Positions 28,236 through 39,799 of a stretch of DNA of 64,000 nucleotides are shown here, one piece after another. The DNA lies in contig NZ_CP038228.1 in the NCBI RefSeq assembly GCF_006838285.1, positions 1,674,001 through 1,738,000 on the forward strand, given 5' to 3'. The stretch comes from Xanthomonas translucens pv. cerealis (GTDB taxonomy: Bacteria > Pseudomonadota > Gammaproteobacteria > Xanthomonadales > Xanthomonadaceae). A program made the position numbers and the translations under genes. The notes below the pieces were generated by a model. That model was not told where the DNA came from, did no database searches, and saw only the letters and a program-made list of their open reading frames with translations. How positions within the stretch are numbered: the first letter of the stretch is position 1; each line of letters begins with the position of its first letter.

Positions 28236-30446
28236 ATGAAGACCAAGAATTTGCCCCTGTCGGCGCAACTCGCCATCGGCTTCGGTGCCGTTGTGCTGGT
28301 GCTGCTCATCGTTGGCGCGGTCAGCCTGCGCAGCCAATTCCAGCTCAACGACGCCATGGCCATCAACGAGCACACCTTCAATGTGCTCGCGACCGGCGAA
28401 CTGATGCAGGCCAATGCACTGAACGTGGAAACCGGAACCCGCGGCTACCTGCTGACCGGCGACAAGGCGCATCTGCAGCCCTTCGTGTTCGGCCAGGCCG
28501 GCTTTGAAAAGAGCTACGCCAAGGCCAAGCGCCTGACCGTGGACAATCCGCGACAGCAAGCGCGCCTGGCGCAACTGGACGCCAAGTACCAGGAGCTGCT
28601 GCAGGTCGAGAAGCAGATCATCGCGCTGCGCGCCGGCGCCAACGGCCAGGACAAGGTGCTGTCCGCGTTCGCCGAAGGCCGCGACCGCAAGGCGATGGGC
28701 ACGATCCGCTCGCTGCTCAGCGCGTTCGCCGATGAGGAAAGCAGCTTGCTGGTCAAGCGCAGCGAGCAGTTGGCTGTGGTGCGTGCGCAAGGCAAGTGGT
28801 CGGTGCTGCTGGGCAGCCTGGTCGCGATCCTGGTCGCGGTAGGCATGGGCTTCCTGATCCGGCGGCAGTTGCTCAAGCGCCTTGGTCTGGCGATCGGTGT
28901 CGCCGACGCCATCGCCTCGGGCAAGCTGGACAATGCCATCGACACCGAGTCGCGCGATGAAACCGGGCGCCTGCTGGCCAGCATGGGCATCATGCAGACC
29001 CAGTTGCGCGCGGTGCTGGCGGCGCAGGCGGAAATGGCGCAGCACCACGACGCCGGCCAGATCAGCTACCGCATGGACGAAAGCACTTTCCCCGGCGACT
29101 ACGGCAAGATGGTTCGCGACGCCAACCAGCTGGTGGCCACCCATATCGCAGTCAAGATGCAAACCGTGCACCTGATCGAGCGCTACGCGATCGGCGACTT
29201 TTCCGAGGATATGCCGCAACTGCCCGGCGAAAAGGCCACCATCACCAAGGCCATGAACGCAGTGAAGCAGAACTTGACCGCGATCAGCGGCGAGATCGGT
29301 CGGCTCACCGCCGCCGCGGCCGCCGGCGACTTCAGCGTGCGCGGCGACGCGCAGCGCTTCCAGTACGATTTCCGCGCCATGGTCGATAGCCTAAACCAGC
29401 TGATGGCCACCGCCGACGGCAACCTGCAATCCTTGTCCACGATGCTGCAGGCCATCGCCGCCGGCGACCTGACCGAACGCATGCACGGCGACTTCAACGG
29501 CGTATTCGCCAGGATGCGCGACGACGCCAACACCACCGCCGAACAGCTGTCCGCCATCGTCGGCGGCATCCAGAGCGCGGCGGTCAGCATCAACGCCGCC
29601 GCCAGCGAGATCGCCGCCGGCAACGACGACCTGTCGCGGCGCACCGAACAACAGGCCGCGAGCCTGGAAGAAACCGCCGCCTCGATGGAGGAACTGACCT
29701 CCACCGTGAAGCAGAACGCCGAGCATGCACGCCAGGCCAACCAACTGGCGGTCGGCGCCGCCGCGGTGGCGTCGCAGGGCGGCGACGTGGTCGGCCAGGT
29801 GGTGGCCACGATGAGCGGCATCGAGGCGTCCTCGAAGAAGATCGCCGACATCATCAGCGTCATCGACGGCATCGCCTTCCAGACCAACATCCTGGCGCTC
29901 AACGCCGCGGTGGAAGCGGCGCGTGCCGGCGAACAGGGCCGCGGTTTCGCCGTGGTCGCCAGCGAGGTGCGCACCCTCGCCCAGCGCTCGGCCGGTGCGG
30001 CCAAGGAAATCAAGGGCTTGATCGACACCTCGGTCAGCCAGGTGGCCAACGGCTCGGCGCTGGTGCGTCAGGCCGGGCAGACCATGAGCGAGATCGTGTC
30101 CTCTGTGCAGCGCGTCACCGACATCATGGGCGAGATTTCCGCCGCCTCGCAGGAACAATACGCCGGCATCGAGCAGGTCAATCAGACCGTCAACCAGATG
30201 GACGAGACCACCCAGCAGAACGCCGCGCTGGTCGAAGAAGCCAGCGCCGCCGCACGTTCGATGGAAGAGCAGGCCGGCCAGCTCACCGGGGCCGTGGCAG
30301 TATTCAAGATCGAGGCTACCGACACCGCCGTGGTCGCCAGGCCGGTGCCGCGCCCGCTGCCGGCAACGCGTGCGCCAGTGCGCCAGGCAGCGCGGCCGAA
30401 GGCGCTGGCCATGGCCGAAACGGCAACCGAGTGGAAGGAATTCTGA
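28236..30446 (+). CDS. Methyl-accepting chemotaxis protein with CHASE3-type sensor (MCP-3)
   Basis: The 736-residue receptor starts at ATG 28236 ([17 protein letters not shown]). The frame is open 42 codons upstream, across its own promoter. The periplasmic domain (about 30-185) carries the CHASE3 hallmark [23 protein letters not shown]2 ([19 protein letters not shown]) is followed by HAMP, repeated HAMP-like modules and the signalling domain. The tail is EWKEF. The sensor is closely related to that of MCP-7; the signal sensed is unknown. Confidence 0.95.
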   Translation: MKTKNLPLSAQLAIGFGAVVLVLLIVGAVSLRSQFQLNDAMAINEHTFNVLATGELMQANALNVETGTRGYLLTGDKAHLQPFVFGQAGFEKSYAKAKRLTVDNPRQQARLAQLDAKYQELLQVEKQIIALRAGANGQDKVLSAFAEGRDRKAMGTIRSLLSAFADEESSLLVKRSEQLAVVRAQGKWSVLLGSLVAILVAVGMGFLIRRQLLKRLGLAIGVADAIASGKLDNAIDTESRDETGRLLASMGIMQTQLRAVLAAQAEMAQHHDAGQISYRMDESTFPGDYGKMVRDANQLVATHIAVKMQTVHLIERYAIGDFSEDMPQLPGEKATITKAMNAVKQNLTAISGEIGRLTAAAAAGDFSVRGDAQRFQYDFRAMVDSLNQLMATADGNLQSLSTMLQAIAAGDLTERMHGDFNGVFARMRDDANTTAEQLSAIVGGIQSAAVSINAAASEIAAGNDDLSRRTEQQAASLEETAASMEELTSTVKQNAEHARQANQLAVGAAAVASQGGDVVGQVVATMSGIEASSKKIADIISVIDGIAFQTNILALNAAVEAARAGEQGRGFAVVASEVRTLAQRSAGAAKEIKGLIDTSVSQVANGSALVRQAGQTMSEIVSSVQRVTDIMGEISAASQEQYAGIEQVNQTVNQMDETTQQNAALVEEASAAARSMEEQAGQLTGAVAVFKIEATDTAVVARPVPRPLPATRAPVRQAARPKALAMAETATEWKEF

Positions 30447-30482
30447 GTCCGGCGGCAGCGTCCGGCGCAGCATGAGGTTCCG

Positions 30483-30517
30483 ATCGGCCGCAGCCTCGCT
30501 GCGGCCGATTCAATTTT
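30483..30517 (+). terminator. Rho-independent terminator after MCP-3, fused to a promoter
   Basis: A 12-bp perfect stem (ATCGGCCGCAGC / GCTGCGGCCGAT) with loop CTC is followed by TCAATTTTTG. Its T-tract is also the -35 of the next promoter. Confidence 0.75.
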
Positions 30518-30536
30518 TGAGATGCAATGCCGATAA
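30510..30536 (+). promoter_or_regulatory. Sigma-28 (FliA) promoter of MCP-4
   Basis: TCAATTTT, 11 bases, GCCGATAA: a full -10 match. The start of transcription should be near 30543, giving a leader of about 110 bases. Confidence 0.8.
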
Positions 30537-30653
30537 GGAGTCAGACGCAGCATCTTCACGAAACCGTCACGCCCGGCACTCGATGCCCTCTTGCAACGCC
30601 GGCGAACGGATGGGAATGCGCGTCCCCTCCACTTCTGCCAGCCGACCAACGCC

Positions 30654-33314
30654 ATGAGCCAGACTCTTCTCACCCGCTCCACCAGCGTCGCAACCCGCCT
30701 GATGCTCGGCGTGGCCGCCATCGCCGTCCTGTGCTTCGGGGTGACCGCTGCGATCAGCTATGTGCGCAGCAGCGATGCCTTGCTCGTCTCGGCCAAGGAC
30801 GGCATGGCCAATGTCGCGCGCCTGGAGGCGCAGCGCATTGCCAGCGACATGGATGCCGCTTTCATCTCCCACCAGATCGTCGCCAGCAGCATGTTGGTGC
30901 AGCGTCACCAAAGCGGCCAGGTCCGCAAGACCTTCAGCGACATCCTGCTGCGCGGATTGCGCCAGCACCCGAACTGGACCGCGATGGGCACCATGTGGGA
31001 GCCAGAGACGTTCGACGGCAAGGACCAAGCCTATGTCAACGCCGAGGGCCACGACCGCAGCGGCCGCTACATGGTGTACTGGGCATGGCAGGGCGACAAA
31101 CAGGTGCGCGAGCCGCTGCGCGACTACGACGTCCCCGGCATCGGCGACTGGTATCTCAAGGCGCGCCAGCAACACCGCCCCACCGTGGTCGAACCCTATC
31201 TCTATGAGATCGATGGCGCCAAGGTGCTGATGACCACGCTGACCACTCCGGTGCTCGAGAACGGCAAGTTCCTGGGCGTGGTGATGAGCGACTTCGGCCT
31301 GGACAAGCTGCAGCAACGCCTGTCCAAGTTGCGTCCGCTCGGCGAGGGCCAGGTGCGCCTGCTGTCGCCCGGCGGGGTGATCATCGCCGATCGCGACCCG
31401 GCACTGGTCGGCAAGAAACTCGACGATCCGGCCACGCGCGCCTTGTTGGCCGGCATCGCCAAGGGCGAGACCGTGACCCGACAGGCCGCCGATCCGCAGA
31501 CCGGCGCCAGCGACATCGAAGTGTATGTGCCGCTGCAGGTCGGCCAGACGCAGGAGCGCTTCGCGCTGGGCGTGGCGGTCCCGCGCGCGCTGCTGATGGC
31601 CCAGGCGCGTTCGCTGTTGTGGACCATCATCGCAGTCGGCCTGTGCGCGGCGCTGCTGCTCAGCGCCGGGCTTTACCTGCTGCTGCAACGCCTGGTGGTC
31701 AAGCCGCTGGCCGACGCCGCCGAAGTCTCTGCCGCGGTCGCCGACGGGCGCCTGGACAGCCGCATCCAGTACCGGCGCAATGACGAGCTGGGTCGCCTGT
31801 TCGGTTCGCTGCAGCGCATGCAGGAACAACTGCGCGCCGTGCTCGATGCGCAGAAGGAAATGGCGCAGCGCCACGACGCCGGCCAGATCAGCTACCGCAT
31901 GGACGAAGGCGCCTTCCCCGGCGACTACGGGCGCATGGTCCACGACAGCAACGAACTGGCCGCCTCGCACATCGCAGTGAAGCTGCGCCTGGCGCAGATC
32001 ATGGGCCGCTATGCGATCGGCGACCTCAGCGAGGACATGGAGCGGTTGCCCGGCGAAAAAGCCGTGTTGACCGAGACCATGGACACGGTCAAGCAGAATC
32101 TGACCGCGATGAACCGCGAGATCAACCAGCTCGCCTCTGCCGCAGCGGCCGGCGACTTCAGCGTGCGCGGCGACGCGCAGCGCTTCCAGCACGACTTCCG
32201 CGCCATGGTCGACAGCCTCAACCTGCTGATGGCCACCGCCGACAGTAACCTGCAATCCTTGTCCACGCTGCTGCAGGCCATCGCCGCCGGCGACCTGAGC
32301 GTGCGCATGCACGGCGAGTTCCAGGGCGTGTTCGCCACGATGCGCGACGATGCCAACGCCACCTCCGAGCAACTGGCCGCCATCGTCGGCGGCATCCAGA
32401 GCGCCGCGGTCAGCATCAACGCCGCCGCCAGCGAGATCGCCACCGGCAACGATGACCTGTCGCGGCGTACCGAGCAACAGGCCGCCAGCCTGGAAGAAAC
32501 CGCCGCCTCGATGGAAGAACTGACCTCCACGGTCAAGCAGAACGCCGAGCATGCGCGCCAGGCCAACCAGCTCGCCGTCGGCGCCGCCTCGGTCGCCTCG
32601 CAGGGTGGCGAGGTGGTCAGCCAAGTGGTCACCACGATGAGCGGCATCGAGACCTCCTCGAAGAAGATCGCCGACATCATCAGCGTCATCGATGGCATCG
32701 CGTTCCAGACCAATATCCTGGCCTTGAATGCGGCAGTGGAAGCGGCGCGTGCCGGCGAACAGGGCCGTGGCTTCGCCGTGGTCGCCAGCGAGGTGCGTAC
32801 CCTCGCCCAGCGCTCGGCCAATGCCGCCAAGGAAATCAAGAACCTGATCGACGACTCGGTGAGCCAGGTGGCCAACGGCTCGGTGCTGGTGCGCCAGGCC
32901 GGGCAGACCATGAGCGAGATCGTGTCCTCGGTCCAGCGCGTCACCGACATCATGGGCGAAATCTCCGCCGCGTCGCAGGAACAATCGGCCGGCATCGAGC
33001 AGGTCAACCAGACCGTCACCCAGATGGACGAAGCCACGCAGCAGAACGCGGCGCTGGTCGAGGAAGCCACCGCCGCGGCGCGCGCGATGGAAGAACAGGC
33101 CGGCCAGCTCACCGAGGCCGTGGCCGTGTTCAAGCTCGACACTGCGGTTGCCTCCACCACGCTGGCAACCGTGACCAGGCCAGGCGTCGCGCGGGCCACG
33201 CCCGCGGCGAAGGCGAAAACCAGGAGCGCGCCGGCGAAGCCCGGCACGCCATCCATGCCTGCGTTGCCAGGCACGCCGAGCAGCGCCAACCAAGCGCAGT
33301 GGCACGACTTCTGA
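30654..33314 (+). CDS. Methyl-accepting chemotaxis protein with dCache-type sensor (MCP-4)
   Basis: This is the largest receptor here, at 886 residues. TM1 is about 17-38 and TM2 about 320-342, enclosing a periplasmic domain of about 280 residues with dCache features. These include [17 protein letters not shown], the [11 protein letters not shown] segment, [15 protein letters not shown] and [12 protein letters not shown]. The Arg that precedes W-Y in amino-acid-binding dCache domains is not there (GDWY). HAMP, HAMP-like modules and the signalling domain follow, and it ends in QWHDF. Start ATG 30654 was chosen before the hydrophobic segment. Confidence 0.93.
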   Translation: MSQTLLTRSTSVATRLMLGVAAIAVLCFGVTAAISYVRSSDALLVSAKDGMANVARLEAQRIASDMDAAFISHQIVASSMLVQRHQSGQVRKTFSDILLRGLRQHPNWTAMGTMWEPETFDGKDQAYVNAEGHDRSGRYMVYWAWQGDKQVREPLRDYDVPGIGDWYLKARQQHRPTVVEPYLYEIDGAKVLMTTLTTPVLENGKFLGVVMSDFGLDKLQQRLSKLRPLGEGQVRLLSPGGVIIADRDPALVGKKLDDPATRALLAGIAKGETVTRQAADPQTGASDIEVYVPLQVGQTQERFALGVAVPRALLMAQARSLLWTIIAVGLCAALLLSAGLYLLLQRLVVKPLADAAEVSAAVADGRLDSRIQYRRNDELGRLFGSLQRMQEQLRAVLDAQKEMAQRHDAGQISYRMDEGAFPGDYGRMVHDSNELAASHIAVKLRLAQIMGRYAIGDLSEDMERLPGEKAVLTETMDTVKQNLTAMNREINQLASAAAAGDFSVRGDAQRFQHDFRAMVDSLNLLMATADSNLQSLSTLLQAIAAGDLSVRMHGEFQGVFATMRDDANATSEQLAAIVGGIQSAAVSINAAASEIATGNDDLSRRTEQQAASLEETAASMEELTSTVKQNAEHARQANQLAVGAASVASQGGEVVSQVVTTMSGIETSSKKIADIISVIDGIAFQTNILALNAAVEAARAGEQGRGFAVVASEVRTLAQRSANAAKEIKNLIDDSVSQVANGSVLVRQAGQTMSEIVSSVQRVTDIMGEISAASQEQSAGIEQVNQTVTQMDEATQQNAALVEEATAAARAMEEQAGQLTEAVAVFKLDTAVASTTLATVTRPGVARATPAAKAKTRSAPAKPGTPSMPALPGTPSSANQAQWHDF

Positions 33315-33648
33315 GCCGCCGCTTCGGCGCGTTTCCACACTCCCCCTGAGGAAGGCGCCGGCCGCACTGTGCGGCGGCGCAGGGTTCGCATGCGCATGGC
33401 ATCGCGCACGCCATATCGGAGCGCGACAACCGCGACAGCGCAAGCCAGCCCCGCAGTGCTTGCGATGTCCGCTTCAGGCCAAGCGCAGGACATGCTTCAG
33501 AAAACCGGGATCGGGCCGTTAGCTTGGGAGACAGAATGTTGGCTGCGCCATGGCGGCGCGCCAGCAGATGCGAACAGCGCTTGCAGCCGGTCGGCGGACA
33601 ACCGGCCAGACACGGCGTCTGCAAGTTGATCGTTCACAGGGAATCGTC
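33315..33648. other. Spacer between MCP-4 and the outer-membrane protein gene
   Basis: No credible gene. A weak sigma-28-like site (TTCAGAAA, 11 bases, GCCGTTAG, 33496-33522) is the only promoter candidate. Confidence 0.4.
33496..33522 (+). promoter_or_regulatory. Weak sigma-28-like promoter
   Basis: GCCGTTAG is a good -10 at the right distance, but the -35 TTCAGAAA matches poorly. It would drive the outer-membrane protein gene and MCP-5. Confidence 0.35.
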
Positions 33649-34416
33649 ATGAAGCCAATCGTTCTTGCCAGCTGCCTGAGCTTTTTCGGCATCGCCGGCC
33701 TCGCGCACGCCGAAGAAGCGCCGATCGCCACCGATCGCCCCGACTTCGTCGAATCCAGCCTCACCGTCGGCGACCGCCGCCTGCAGGTGGAAACCAGCGT
33801 CGCCTGGGAGCGCGACGACGGTGTCAATGGCTACGCCACGCCCACCCTGTTCCGCTACGGCCTCGGCCCGACCTGGGAACTGCGCCTGGAAACCGACGGC
33901 TGGCAGCACAACGACGTGCCTGGCGGTGATGGCGACATCTCCGGCTTCGCCGATGTCTCGCTCGGGGTCAAGCATCACCTGGCCGCGTCCGACGATGGCG
34001 GCGCCTCGCTGGCGTGGTTGCTGCACGTGGATCTGCCCAGCGGCGCCGGCCGCCTGCGCGGCAACGGCGCGCGCCCGTCGTTCCGGCTGGTTGCCGAATG
34101 GGAACTCAGCGACAGCCTCTCCGCAGGGGTAATGCCGGGTGTGATCTGGGACGAGAACGAGGACGGCCACCGCTACGCGGCCGGCATCTTCGGCATGGTG
34201 CTCGGCAAGTCGTGGACCGAGCGCAGCCGTTCGTTCGTCGAACTGGCGCTGCCGCAGATCGCCAACAGCGACGACGGCGGCAGCGTCGCCCTGCTCGACA
34301 TCGGCTCGGCCTGGCTGCTGAGCAACGACGTGCAGCTGGATGTGGCCTATAGCCACGGCCTCAACGACCGTTCGCCGGATCACGCGCTGGGCGCGGGTTT
34401 GTCCTTCCGTTTTTGA
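33649..34416 (+). CDS. Outer-membrane channel-like protein (Phenol_MetA_deg/transporter-like)
   Basis: The 255-residue exported protein has signal peptide [21 protein letters not shown] and starts the mature part with [14 protein letters not shown], typical of the outer-membrane family annotated as transporter or phenol meta-cleavage-associated. Alternating beta-strands with Trp/Tyr girdles and a C-terminal Phe (GAGLSFRF) indicate a beta-barrel. GGGAA lies before ATG 33649. MCP-5 starts 19 bases after its stop, so both are probably on one transcript. It may let a chemoeffector into the periplasm, but this is inference from position only. Confidence 0.8.
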   Translation: MKPIVLASCLSFFGIAGLAHAEEAPIATDRPDFVESSLTVGDRRLQVETSVAWERDDGVNGYATPTLFRYGLGPTWELRLETDGWQHNDVPGGDGDISGFADVSLGVKHHLAASDDGGASLAWLLHVDLPSGAGRLRGNGARPSFRLVAEWELSDSLSAGVMPGVIWDENEDGHRYAAGIFGMVLGKSWTERSRSFVELALPQIANSDDGGSVALLDIGSAWLLSNDVQLDVAYSHGLNDRSPDHALGAGLSFRF

Positions 34417-34435
34417 ACCGAACCAGGCGATACCG

Positions 34436-36811
34436 ATGAAGATCATGCACATGCTCGCAATCCTGGTGCTGGTGGCGGTGGTCGCGCTGCTGGCGCTGGG
34501 CGGCGTCGGTTACAGCGCGCAGCACGGATTGCTCAACGCGGTCGCCGCGCAGGTCATTTCCTCCGACGCGCTGCGCAACCATATGCAGGCGGACATGATG
34601 CACGACGCCTTGCGCGGCGACGTGACCACCGCGCTGCTGTCGGCCTCGCGGCAGGACGCCCCCGGGGTCAAGGCCGCGCACGCCTCGTTGGTCGAGCATG
34701 CCACGGAATTTCGCCAGGCCGTGGCCGACAACCGCAAACTGCCGCTGGATCCGACATTGCGCCACGAACTGGATGCCGTCGCGCCCGCGTTGCAGGATTA
34801 CATCGCCGCCGCAAACCAGGTGGTGACCCTGGTCGAAACCAAGGCGGACAGCAACGCCGCCTACGCCGCCTTCACCGAGAAATTCGAACAGCTCGAGACG
34901 CGCATGGGCTCGATCAGCGAGCGCATCCTGGCGCTGAACCGAAGCAGCCGCAGCGCCGCCGAACAGTACAGCCGCCGTGTGACCTGGCAACAGGCGGGCG
35001 CGATGGTGCTGGCGGTGCTGGGCATGGGACTGACCGCTGGCTGGATCCTGCGTTCGGTGTCGCGTCTGCTCGGCGGCGAGCCGCGGGTGGCGATGGCCGC
35101 CGCCCAGCACATCGCCGAAGGGCGCCTGGATCTGCCGATCCCGGTCGCGGCCAAGCACGCCAACAGCCTGATGGCGGCGCTGGCGCGGATGCAGCGCGAA
35201 CTGCGCGATCGGATCGAACGCGAGCGCAGCGTCGCCGCCCAGAACCTGCGCATCCGCACCGCGCTGGACAACGCCTCGACCGGCATGTACATCGCCGATC
35301 CCGACCTGACCATCGTCTATGCCAACGGCGCGCTGCAGCAACTGCTGCATACCTACGCCGACGACATCCACGCCTGCGCGCCGGCCTTCCAGCGTTCCAG
35401 TCCGCTGCTCGGCCAGCCGGTGTCGCTGCTGGAAGTGGGCAACTCGCAGGACGCGGAGATCTACCAGCAGCTCGACCGCCAGGGCGTCGCGCAGCGCGAG
35501 GTGCGTTACCGCGATGCCTGCATCGCGCAGGAGATTTCCGCGATCCGCAACGAGCTCGGCGCGCACGTGGGTTTCGTCTGCGAATGGCGCGACCGCACCG
35601 CCGAGGCCAAGGTCGAAGTGGACGTAGCCGAGGTGGTGCGCAGCGCTGCCGCCGGCGATCTGTCCAAACGCATCGACAGCGACGGCAAGCACGGCTTTTT
35701 TCTGCTGCTGGCGCAGCAGCTCAACGGCTTGCTCGACGCCAACGCCGACAGCATCGCCGAAGTGTCGCGCCTGCTCAGCGCATTGGCCGACGGCGACCTG
35801 AGCGCGCGCATGCACGGCGAGTTCCATGGCGTGTTCGCCGACATGCGCGACGACGCCAACGCCACCGCCGAGCGCCTGGCCGGTATCGTCGGCCGCATCC
35901 AGCAGGCCGCCGGGAATATCAACACTGCGGCCAGCGAGATCGCCGCCGGCAACGACGACCTGTCGCGCCGCACCGAGCAGCAGGCGGCCAGTCTGGAAGA
36001 GACCGCCGCCTCGATGGAGGAACTGACCTCCACGGTCAAGCAGAACGCCGAGCATGCGCGCCAGGCCAACCAGTTGGCGGTCGGCGCCGCCTCGGTCGCC
36101 TCGCAGGGCGGCGAGGTGGTGAGCCAGGTGGTGACCACCATGAGCGGCATCGAGATCTCTTCGAAGAAGATCGCCGACATCATCTCGGTGATCGATGGCA
36201 TCGCCTTCCAGACCAACATCCTGGCCTTGAATGCGGCAGTGGAAGCCGCCCGCGCAGGCGAGCAGGGCCGCGGTTTCGCGGTGGTCGCCAGCGAGGTGCG
36301 CACCCTCGCCCAACGCTCGGCCGGCGCCGCCAAGGAGATCAAGCACCTGATCGACGACTCGGTCACCCGCATCGCCGAAGGGTCGGCCCTGGTCGATCAA
36401 GCCGGCCGCACCATGCAGGAGATCGTGTCCTCGGTGCAACGCGTCACCGACATCATGGGCGAGATCTCCGCCGCCTCGCAAGAGCAGTCGTCGGGGATCG
36501 AGCAGGTCAACCAGACCGTCACCCAGATGGACGAAGCCACCCAGCAGAACGCCGCCCTGGTCGAGGAAGCCACCGCCGCGGCGCGCGCGATGGAAGAACA
36601 GGCCGGCCAGCTTAGCGAGATCGTCGCGATATTCAGACTCGACGGCCGCGTGCCGGGCACCGCGGTGCCGAGCCGGACAGCGACTGCGGTGAAGGCGCTA
36701 CCGAAGCGGCCTGCGCCGGCGAGCGGCATGCGCACGCCAGCCGTTTGCGCGATTCACGGCAATCGCGGCACCGTCCATCCCGCGATCGAGACGGATTGGC
36801 AAGCGTTCTGA
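34436..36811 (+). CDS. Methyl-accepting chemotaxis protein with PAS domain (MCP-5)
   Basis: The 791-residue receptor has TM1 at about 4-25, a helical periplasmic domain (about 26-180), and TM2 near 188-205. Then come HAMP, a cytoplasmic PAS domain (about 270-395; [18 protein letters not shown]) shared with MCP-9 and MCP-10, a HAMP-like module and the signalling hairpin. It ends in DWQAF. The last third is nearly identical in DNA to MCP-1, so the gene is a chimera of a PAS receptor and an MCP-1 tail. It starts at ATG 34436, 19 bases after the outer-membrane gene. Confidence 0.95.
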   Translation: MKIMHMLAILVLVAVVALLALGGVGYSAQHGLLNAVAAQVISSDALRNHMQADMMHDALRGDVTTALLSASRQDAPGVKAAHASLVEHATEFRQAVADNRKLPLDPTLRHELDAVAPALQDYIAAANQVVTLVETKADSNAAYAAFTEKFEQLETRMGSISERILALNRSSRSAAEQYSRRVTWQQAGAMVLAVLGMGLTAGWILRSVSRLLGGEPRVAMAAAQHIAEGRLDLPIPVAAKHANSLMAALARMQRELRDRIERERSVAAQNLRIRTALDNASTGMYIADPDLTIVYANGALQQLLHTYADDIHACAPAFQRSSPLLGQPVSLLEVGNSQDAEIYQQLDRQGVAQREVRYRDACIAQEISAIRNELGAHVGFVCEWRDRTAEAKVEVDVAEVVRSAAAGDLSKRIDSDGKHGFFLLLAQQLNGLLDANADSIAEVSRLLSALADGDLSARMHGEFHGVFADMRDDANATAERLAGIVGRIQQAAGNINTAASEIAAGNDDLSRRTEQQAASLEETAASMEELTSTVKQNAEHARQANQLAVGAASVASQGGEVVSQVVTTMSGIEISSKKIADIISVIDGIAFQTNILALNAAVEAARAGEQGRGFAVVASEVRTLAQRSAGAAKEIKHLIDDSVTRIAEGSALVDQAGRTMQEIVSSVQRVTDIMGEISAASQEQSSGIEQVNQTVTQMDEATQQNAALVEEATAAARAMEEQAGQLSEIVAIFRLDGRVPGTAVPSRTATAVKALPKRPAPASGMRTPAVCAIHGNRGTVHPAIETDWQAF

Positions 36812-39124
36812 TGGAGTGCAAGCGGAACGGTTCGCCCGGCTGCACTGTCGGCACCAGCGTCGCATGAACGCCGACGCGCCATCGCAAGCCTGCCGCGCGT
36901 AGGGAACGCACCCGCCCAAGGTCGGGAGTCGCCCTACATCCAAAGTTTTATACGCCTACCCAGCATCCGTGCCGCTATTGCATTCATGCGACGGCACAAC
37001 AGCTACTACACAGCTGGATAGAAACGCAGCTCCACGACGAAACAGTCGAATTCTTTCTCCATTTGTTTACCGCCAAGTCTCGTCGCTAAAGACATTTCTT
37101 CGGCAATGCCGTTATGCAGGGCGTTGCCCAACGAACCGTACAGCAACCTTTGGTAATCAAAGAGGTCAACCATGAATTCGTTCCTGCAACGCTACAACGT
37201 CGGGCGCCGCCTGGGCGGCGCCTTCGGCCTTCTGATCCTGCTCTCCTGCCTGCTGGTCGCGGCAGGGCTACTGTCCATGTCGCGTGCACACAAGGAACTC
37301 GACAACATCGTCAAAGTCAACGTCGAGAAGGCCCGGATCGGCAATGGCATGCTCAAAGCAAACAGCAACATCCTGATCGCACTGGGCACCCTGGCCATGG
37401 TCACCAGCGAGGAACTCAACCAGCAGGCGCTGGCTGAGATCAAGACACAGCGCCAGCGCTATGCGGACTTGCGCAAGCAACTGGAGACATTCACCGCGAG
37501 CGAGAAAGGTAGAGCGCTTCGCACCGAGATCGACGCCGCACGCGCCACCGCCCGCACCATGAACGACGAAGTGATCGCGCTCGCCACGGCCAATCGCAAT
37601 GCCGAAGCGCAAACCGCGCTGAGCGAGCGCTCGCGCCCCGCCACCCTCGCCTGGAACGCGAAGATCAACGAGAACGTTGAATTGCAGGACGAACAGCTGC
37701 AGACGGCCTATGCCCAGGCGACGCAGGCGATGGCCAGCGGCCGCAATATGCTGATCGGCGGCGGCGTGGCGGTGCTGATCGTCAGCAGCCTGCTGGCCTG
37801 GGCGATCACCCGCAGCCTGACCCAGCCGCTGGACCGCGCCACCCGCGCCGCCGAGGCGATCGCCGATGGCCGCCTGGACAACGATGTGCATACCCAGGCA
37901 CGCGACGAACCCGGCCGCCTGCTCAATGCGATGGAGAACATGCAAACACAGCTGCAGCGCTTCTCCAGCGAAACCGCGCAGATGATCGAACTGCACGCCG
38001 ACAAGGACATGAGCCATCGCATGCCGCTGGATTTCCCCGGCGTGTACGGCGACTTGAGCAAGGGCATCAACACCATGATGTTCGAGCACCTGGACGCGAT
38101 CGTCGATGCGATCGCCGTGCTCAACGAATACGCCAACGGCGACCTGCGCCGCGATGCGCGGCGCCTGCCCGGCAGCCGCGCGGTGCTGCACCAATCGATG
38201 GACGCGGCCAAGACCAGCCTGCTGGCGATCAACACCGAGATCAAGCGCCTGGCGGCCGCGGCCGCCGCCGGCGACTTCAGTGCGCGCGGCGATGCGCAGC
38301 ACTTCCAGCACGATTTCCAGGCGATGGTGCAAGGCCTCAACGCGATGATGGAAGTCAGCGACCGCAACCTCGGCAAGCTCTCGGCGCTGCTTCAATCGAT
38401 CGCCGCCGGCGACCTGACCGCGCGCATGCACGGCGAGTTCCATGGCGTGTTCGCACAGATGCGCGACGACGCCAACGCCACCGCCGACCAGTTGACCGGC
38501 ATCGTCGGCGGCATCCAGAGCGCCGCGGTCAGCATCAATGCCGCGGCCAGCGAAATCGCCACCGGCAACGACGACCTGTCGCGGCGTACCGAGCAGCAGG
38601 CCGCCAGCCTGGAAGAAACCGCCGCGTCGATGGAAGAACTGACCTCCACGGTCAAGCAGAACGCCGAGCATGCGCGCCAGGCCAACCAGCTCGCCGTCGG
38701 CGCCGCCGCGGTCGCCTCGCAGGGCGGCGAGGTGGTCAGCCAGGTGGTCACCACGATGAGCGGCATCGAGACCTCCTCGAAGAAGATCGCCGACATCATC
38801 TCGGTGATCGACGGCATCGCCTTCCAGACCAATATCCTCGCCCTCAATGCGGCAGTGGAAGCGGCGCGTGCCGGCGAACAGGGCCGCGGCTTTGCCGTGG
38901 TCGCCAGCGAAGTGCGTACGCTGGCCCAGCGCTCGGCCGGTGCGGCCAAGGAGATCAAGAACCTGATCGACGACTCAGCCACCCGTGTCGCCGAAGGGTC
39001 GACGCTGGTGCGCCAGGCTGGCCAGACCATGACCGAGATCGTGTCCTCAGTGCAGCGCGTCACCGACATCATGGGCGAGATCTCCGCCGCCTCGCAGGAG
39101 CAGTACGCCGGCATCGAGCAGGTC
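36028..39124 (+). repeat. 3.1-kb direct repeat, copy B (3' MCP-5, spacer, MCP-6)
   Basis: Second copy of 24540-27640. It includes the same spacer, four bases shorter, and the same DWQAF-encoding receptor end before it. Confidence 0.8.
36812..37171. other. Spacer between MCP-5 and MCP-6
   Basis: No gene. Duplicate of 25324-25687. TAAA (37087) and GCCGTTAT (37108) resemble sigma-28 elements but are separated by 17 rather than 15 bases. Confidence 0.5.
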
Positions 39125-39415
39125 AACCAGACCGTCACCCAGATGGACGAAGCCACCCAGCAGAACGCGGCGCTGGTGGAGGAAGCCACCGCTGCCGCAC
39201 GTTCGATGGAAGACCAGGCCAGTCAACTCACCAAAGCGGTGTCCGTGTTCAAGATCGACGAGATCTCCGCGCCAGCGCGTCGCCGCACAGCGCCAGCCGC
39301 AGCGGACGTGGCCGCCGTGGTCAAGGCGCAGGTGGCCGCCGCGACACGCGCGGTGCACAATGCGCCCAAACGCGCCACAGGCGGTGGCGGCAACGCCAGT
39401 TGGCAGGAGTTCTGA
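37172..39415 (+). CDS. Methyl-accepting chemotaxis protein (MCP-6), paralogue of MCP-2
   Basis: The 747-residue receptor has the same layout as MCP-2. Differences are concentrated in the periplasmic domain (for example LKANSNI for LDANTNI, and changes around residues 100-185), so the two may have diverging ligand ranges. The C-terminal 50 residues switch to a sequence like that of MCP-7 ([15 protein letters not shown]) and end in SWQEF. MCP-2 lacks such a tail. AGAGG precedes the ATG. Confidence 0.95.
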   Translation: MNSFLQRYNVGRRLGGAFGLLILLSCLLVAAGLLSMSRAHKELDNIVKVNVEKARIGNGMLKANSNILIALGTLAMVTSEELNQQALAEIKTQRQRYADLRKQLETFTASEKGRALRTEIDAARATARTMNDEVIALATANRNAEAQTALSERSRPATLAWNAKINENVELQDEQLQTAYAQATQAMASGRNMLIGGGVAVLIVSSLLAWAITRSLTQPLDRATRAAEAIADGRLDNDVHTQARDEPGRLLNAMENMQTQLQRFSSETAQMIELHADKDMSHRMPLDFPGVYGDLSKGINTMMFEHLDAIVDAIAVLNEYANGDLRRDARRLPGSRAVLHQSMDAAKTSLLAINTEIKRLAAAAAAGDFSARGDAQHFQHDFQAMVQGLNAMMEVSDRNLGKLSALLQSIAAGDLTARMHGEFHGVFAQMRDDANATADQLTGIVGGIQSAAVSINAAASEIATGNDDLSRRTEQQAASLEETAASMEELTSTVKQNAEHARQANQLAVGAAAVASQGGEVVSQVVTTMSGIETSSKKIADIISVIDGIAFQTNILALNAAVEAARAGEQGRGFAVVASEVRTLAQRSAGAAKEIKNLIDDSATRVAEGSTLVRQAGQTMTEIVSSVQRVTDIMGEISAASQEQYAGIEQVNQTVTQMDEATQQNAALVEEATAAARSMEDQASQLTKAVSVFKIDEISAPARRRTAPAAADVAAVVKAQVAAATRAVHNAPKRATGGGGNASWQEF

Positions 39416-39643
39416 ACCCTGCCGCCGTCATGCCGCTAAGGCATGCCAGCAGCAGGAAGGCATTCTGTTGCACCGGCATTGGATGTTCGGCAAACCCGGA
39501 CCGCAGGTTCGGGCTTGCCCATGTCGGCGACATGAACATCCACCATGCGCGGCGGTAGCCCCAAACAGATCGGCACCTCATCGCAGCGATCGACGCGCGA
39601 CCAGACATGCCGCCCCCGGGGCGCCGATGGCATCGCGCAGCGG

Positions 39644-39673
39644 CAGTGACGCAGTGACGCAGTGACGCAGTGA
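39644..39673. repeat. Octamer tandem repeat CAGTGACG, 3.75 copies
   Basis: Three exact CAGTGACG units plus CAGTGA, in intergenic DNA about 120 bases before the MCP-7 promoter. Confidence 0.9.
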
Positions 39674-39772
39674 ATGGGAACCACTCTCATGCGTGACGCG
39701 AAAGCCGCTGGTCAAGTCCTCAAAACTTTTGGGATGAGCATCCTCGGCCAAACATTTTTCCGGTTAACACCC

Positions 39773-39799
39773 TCAAGTCCGCCCAGACAAAGCCGCTAA
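39773..39799 (+). promoter_or_regulatory. Sigma-28 (FliA) promoter of MCP-7
   Basis: TCAAGTCC, 11 bases, GCCGCTAA. It gives an untranslated leader of about 230 bases to the chosen start. Confidence 0.65.

Noticed and set aside
30567..33443. A 958-codon open frame on the minus strand across MCP-4, with similar long minus-strand frames across the other receptors, the propeller genes and motility genes
   Set aside because: These are GC-driven shadows of real + strand genes. They are His/Gln/Gly/Arg-rich without family motifs, and they repeat wherever a receptor gene occurs.
37087..37115. TAAA and GCCGTTAT before MCP-6 (and TACA/GCCGCTAT before MCP-2) as sigma-28 promoters
   Set aside because: The elements are two bases too far apart. 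The match may be fortuitous, so they are mentioned only in the spacer entries.
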